DNA of 8,435 nucleotides from JAYTQG01 sp043746815. Lineage in GTDB: Bacteria > Actinomycetota > Thermoleophilia > Miltoncostaeales > Miltoncostaeaceae. This document shows, piece after piece, positions 6,716-8,435 of this stretch (positions are counted from its first letter, which is position 1; every line of letters starts with the position of its first letter). The position numbers and the translations under genes were made by a program. The notes below the pieces were generated by a model. The model did not search any database. It saw nothing but the letters and a program-made list of their open reading frames with translations, and was not told the origin of the DNA. The DNA lies in the NCBI GenBank assembly GCA_043746815.1, contig JAYTQG010000167.1:1-8435 (forward strand). Reading direction: 5' to 3'.

Positions 6716-7293
6716 GCGTTCGTCATTTCGCTGATCCGGCGAGTTGCGTGGTCGAGGGCGAACGTGCTGGCTGCGCGGGCGGGCGCACGTCGGTCTGACT
6801 CCTCCAGCCAGGCCAGGACACCCTCGAGGGTGAAGGCCAACGCGAGTCGGTCGGGTCCGGTGAGTACCGATGCAAGCTCGGCTGCGATACCCAACGCGGC
6901 GAACCCGAGCGCTCCTGCGGCCTTGCTACTGACGCGGGTGGTTCGCGGCACAAGGCCAGCAGCTGACTTCACAACCTCGATGCAGACGCCGACGGTTGGG
7001 CCGCCCGTCCACTCCTCCAGGTAAACCGGCTCTGGACCCTGACGTCCCTGAAGGTGTGCAACCGGTTCGATTCGCTCCCGCCCCGGGTCGGCAATCGCCT
7101 CGGCCAGCTCAACGACGGCGAGGCGAAGGATATCCCAACCCTGATCATCCAGGCGGGCGGCCGCCAGTGCGACGGCCCCGGACGCAAGCACGCGGGCTTC
7201 AGGCGAGGCAGGGTTACCGGAGAGCTGCACGGCGACTCTGCGAGGCCCGACCAGCGCCACTTCAGCGCTTATCATCGGCTGGCGTTTCCACAT
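6712..7293 (-). CDS. uncharacterised cytosolic protein, coupled to the propeller gene
   Basis: A 193-residue protein that I cannot assign to a family. I chose the ATG at 7293 because a TACGCT -10 box lies 8 bases ahead of it, suggesting a near-leaderless mRNA; a GTG at 7314 and an ATG at 7275 are the other candidates. It has no signal peptide. The sequence starts with beta-type segments (AEVALVGPRRVAVQLSG), continues with Ala/Leu-rich helices (ARVLASGAVALAAARL, LRLAVVELAEAIAD), a central conserved-looking stretch VYLEEWTGGPTVGVCIEVV, and ends with helices (GFAALGIAAELASVL, LAFTLEGVLAWLEES). It is moderately hydrophobic but no segment is a convincing membrane helix. Its TGA overlaps the ATG of the secreted propeller protein, so the two form an operon and may act together. 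Confidence 0.7.
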   Translation of the reverse strand: MWKRQPMISAEVALVGPRRVAVQLSGNPASPEARVLASGAVALAAARLDDQGWDILRLAVVELAEAIADPGRERIEPVAHLQGRQGPEPVYLEEWTGGPTVGVCIEVVKSAAGLVPRTTRVSSKAAGALGFAALGIAAELASVLTGPDRLALAFTLEGVLAWLEESDRRAPARAASTFALDHATRRISEMTNA

Positions 7294-7301
7294 AGGCGGG
7301 C

Positions 7302-7346
7302 AGCGTACCCGCACGGGCCGCTCGTCGGCTGCTCGTCAACTACGCT
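7302..7346. promoter_or_regulatory. divergent promoters with 11-base-spaced direct repeat
   Basis: TACGCT occurs on both strands facing outward: minus (7307 to 7302), 8 bases before the ATG at 7293, and plus (7341-7346), 6 bases before the GTG at 7353. Both fit the actinobacterial TANNNT -10 box of leaderless genes. Between them GCTCGTC is repeated at 7320-7326 and 7331-7337, one helical turn apart, a spacing suited to a regulator binding one face of DNA. No good -35 hexamer was found at the usual distance for either side. Confidence 0.5.
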
Positions 7347-7352
7347 CGATTG

Positions 7353-8228
7353 GTGACCGAGCGCGAGATTCCACAGCAAGCGGCTGGGGCGGCTGCCCTA
7401 TCGGTTGGCGCTGCCGCCGTGCTCACGGTCGGCAAGGTCATCCTCGGAATTCTCACCGGTTCGGTGGCTGTGATCTCCGAAGCCGTGCATTCGGCGAGTG
7501 ATTTGGTCGCGGCGCTGGTCGCATTCTGGGCGATCCGGGCTGCGGGCAAGCCACCAGACCGCGACCATCCCTACGGGCACGATCGAGCCGAGAACTTGGC
7601 GTCATTGCTGCAGGGCGCGCTGGTGGTCGCCGCTGGAACATTTGTCGCGGTGGAAGCGGTGCGACGCCTCGTTGGGCGCCCAAACCCGATCCAGCGGATC
7701 GATCTCGCGCTGCTGGTCATGGGCGCATCGGCCATCGTGGCATTGATCGTCTTCCTCCGACTGCGTCGGGTCGCACAGGCGACAGGATCCTCTGCCCTTG
7801 CTGCCGATGCGCTGCACCTCGCGACCGATGTTTGGACGACAGCGGCCGTTGCCGTGGGGTTGCTCGCCGTTCGAGCGACCGGTGCCCGCTGGATTGATGC
7901 GGCCGTCGCACTGCTTGTGTCGGCGTTCGTGGTTGCCGTGGGTGCGCGCCTGTGCTGGTTCAGTGCAAATGTCCTCGCAGATTCAAATCTGCCTGATGAC
8001 GAGATTTCACGAGTGGAGGCTGTGCTCGCGGAGTTCGCTGTAGATGGGCTGAGTTTTCACAAGCTGCGCGGGCGCCAGGCGGGCCGAAAGCGACACATTG
8101 ACCTGCATATGGTCGTGCCCCCGGAGACAACAGTGCGCGAGGGGCACCAGCTCAGTGGCCGCGTCAAACACGCCGTTTCGGGTGCCGTTCCGAACGCCGA
8201 GGTGCTGATTCATCTTGAGGATCACTAG
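7353..8228 (+). CDS. cation diffusion facilitator transporter, FieF/YiiP-like
   Basis: A 291-residue inner-membrane proton antiporter that exports divalent metal ions, most likely Zn. The GTG at 7353 is preferred because it lies 6 bases after a TACGCT -10 box (leaderless); a TTG directly before it (7350) would add one residue. Six membrane helices can be seen (about 12-35, 37-62, 81-105, 115-136, 150-173, 179-205). Aligned by eye to E. coli YiiP, site A is H46/D50 in TM2 (SEAVHSASD) and H155/D159 in TM5 (ALHLATD); site B is D69, H72 and H76 (DHPYGH); the C-terminal sensing site is H236, H252, H265 and H287 with E289 where YiiP has Asp. The H-D-H-D transport site differs from YiiP's D-D-H-D and resembles Zn-selective ZnT/ZitB proteins, while the rest is YiiP-like. 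The gene is monocistronic as far as visible. Confidence 0.93.
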   Translation: MTEREIPQQAAGAAALSVGAAAVLTVGKVILGILTGSVAVISEAVHSASDLVAALVAFWAIRAAGKPPDRDHPYGHDRAENLASLLQGALVVAAGTFVAVEAVRRLVGRPNPIQRIDLALLVMGASAIVALIVFLRLRRVAQATGSSALAADALHLATDVWTTAAVAVGLLAVRATGARWIDAAVALLVSAFVVAVGARLCWFSANVLADSNLPDDEISRVEAVLAEFAVDGLSFHKLRGRQAGRKRHIDLHMVVPPETTVREGHQLSGRVKHAVSGAVPNAEVLIHLEDH

Positions 8229-8262
8229 CGCTCCTAGGGGGGAAACGCCACACCGCGAATGA

Positions 8263-8291
8263 TTGTGACGTCCGCACCGGCTTGCTAGCGT
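8263..8291 (+). promoter_or_regulatory. housekeeping promoter of the HU gene
   Basis: TTGTGA (8263-8268) and TAGCGT (8286-8291) are separated by exactly 17 bases, a good match to a sigma-70/SigA-type promoter with a TANNNT -10. Transcription should begin near 8298, giving a leader of about 80 bases before the ATG at 8380. This is the best-formed promoter in the window and suits a highly expressed nucleoid protein. Confidence 0.6.
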
Positions 8292-8327
8292 CGCTTCCGC
8301 CGCGTGGAGGTACGCGCGGACTTGTGT

Positions 8328-8348
8328 CCCCCTGCACCCCGCAGGGGG
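8328..8348 (+). promoter_or_regulatory. hairpin in the HU leader RNA
   Basis: Arms CCCCCTGC (8328-8335) and GCAGGGGG (8341-8348) are perfect complements around the loop ACCCC. No T-run follows, so it is not a terminator. The last arm base and the loop (CACCCC, 8335-8340) are also complementary to GGGGTG at 8368-8373, which contains the ribosome binding site of the next gene. This would allow a loop-to-ribosome-binding-site contact that lowers translation. Confidence 0.5.
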
Positions 8349-8379
8349 TGAAACTCAACCCAATCAAGGGGTGGATTGA

Positions 8380-8435
8380 ATGACCAAGGCGGAGTTCGTG
8401 GCCCAGGTGGCCGAAAAGACGGGACTCACCCAGGT
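8380..8435 (+). CDS. 5' end of an HU-family DNA-binding protein
   Basis: The ATG at 8380 follows AAGGGG (8366-8371) by 8 bases and opens MTKAEFVAQVAEKTGLTQ before the window ends. This matches the first two helices of bacterial HU/IHF proteins (typical start MNKAELIDAVAEKTGLSK). HU proteins dimerise through these helices and bend DNA non-specifically, compacting the nucleoid. Only 18 codons are present, so I cannot tell whether it has the Lys/Ala-rich C-terminal tail common in actinobacterial HU. It has its own promoter and structured leader. Confidence 0.85.
   Translation, partial: MTKAEFVAQVAEKTGLTQ

Noticed and set aside
8229..8262. Terminator after the CDF gene
   Set aside because: I saw only the six-base palindrome CCTAGG and a G-run, with no stem long enough and no T-run.

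Overview
The window is high-GC DNA that reads like an actinobacterium. Two genes have a TANNNT -10 box 6-7 bases ahead of a GTG start with no leader, a third has one 8 bases ahead of an ATG, GTG starts are common, and the coding density is high. A deep-branching lineage such as Thermoleophilia would fit the PilT protein and the style of the hypothetical proteins, but there is no rRNA or other marker here, so this is a guess. I see no insertion sequence, phage gene, CRISPR array, tRNA or defence system. The stretch looks like ordinary chromosome.

Layout: (1) 1-38, minus strand: first 12 codons of a gene running off the left edge. (2) 39-261: 223 bases with no gene, rich in inverted repeats and carrying a possible flagellar-type (sigma-28/WhiG-like) promoter pointing at the edge gene. 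(3) 262-945, minus: membrane-anchored TPR-like protein. (4) 1035-2195, plus: PilT-type retraction ATPase, divergent from the TPR gene. (5) 2199-3101, minus: class I SAM-dependent methyltransferase, tail to tail with pilT at a 3-base gap. (6) 3184-5145, plus: full-length acetyl-CoA synthetase (acs), divergent from the methyltransferase across an 82-base region with two opposed, identical -10 boxes and a 9+4+9 palindrome between them. (7) 5156-6715 and 6712-7293, minus: a two-gene unit with an ATGA overlap, made of an unrecognised 193-residue cytosolic protein followed by a secreted propeller-like repeat protein. (8) 7353-8228, plus: FieF/YiiP-like cation diffusion facilitator, apparently leaderless. 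(9) 8229-8379: promoter and hairpin-containing leader, then from 8380 the first codons of an HU-family nucleoid protein running off the right edge.

The genes do not form one pathway. Acs activates acetate, the CDF protein exports Zn-type divalent metals, PilT powers pilus retraction, and HU compacts DNA. The most interesting material is regulatory: the palindrome between methyltransferase and acs, a similarly spaced divergent promoter pair before the CDF gene, the structured 223-base gap, and the HU leader, where a hairpin loop is complementary to the ribosome binding site. I did not find evidence of a wholly new multi-gene system.
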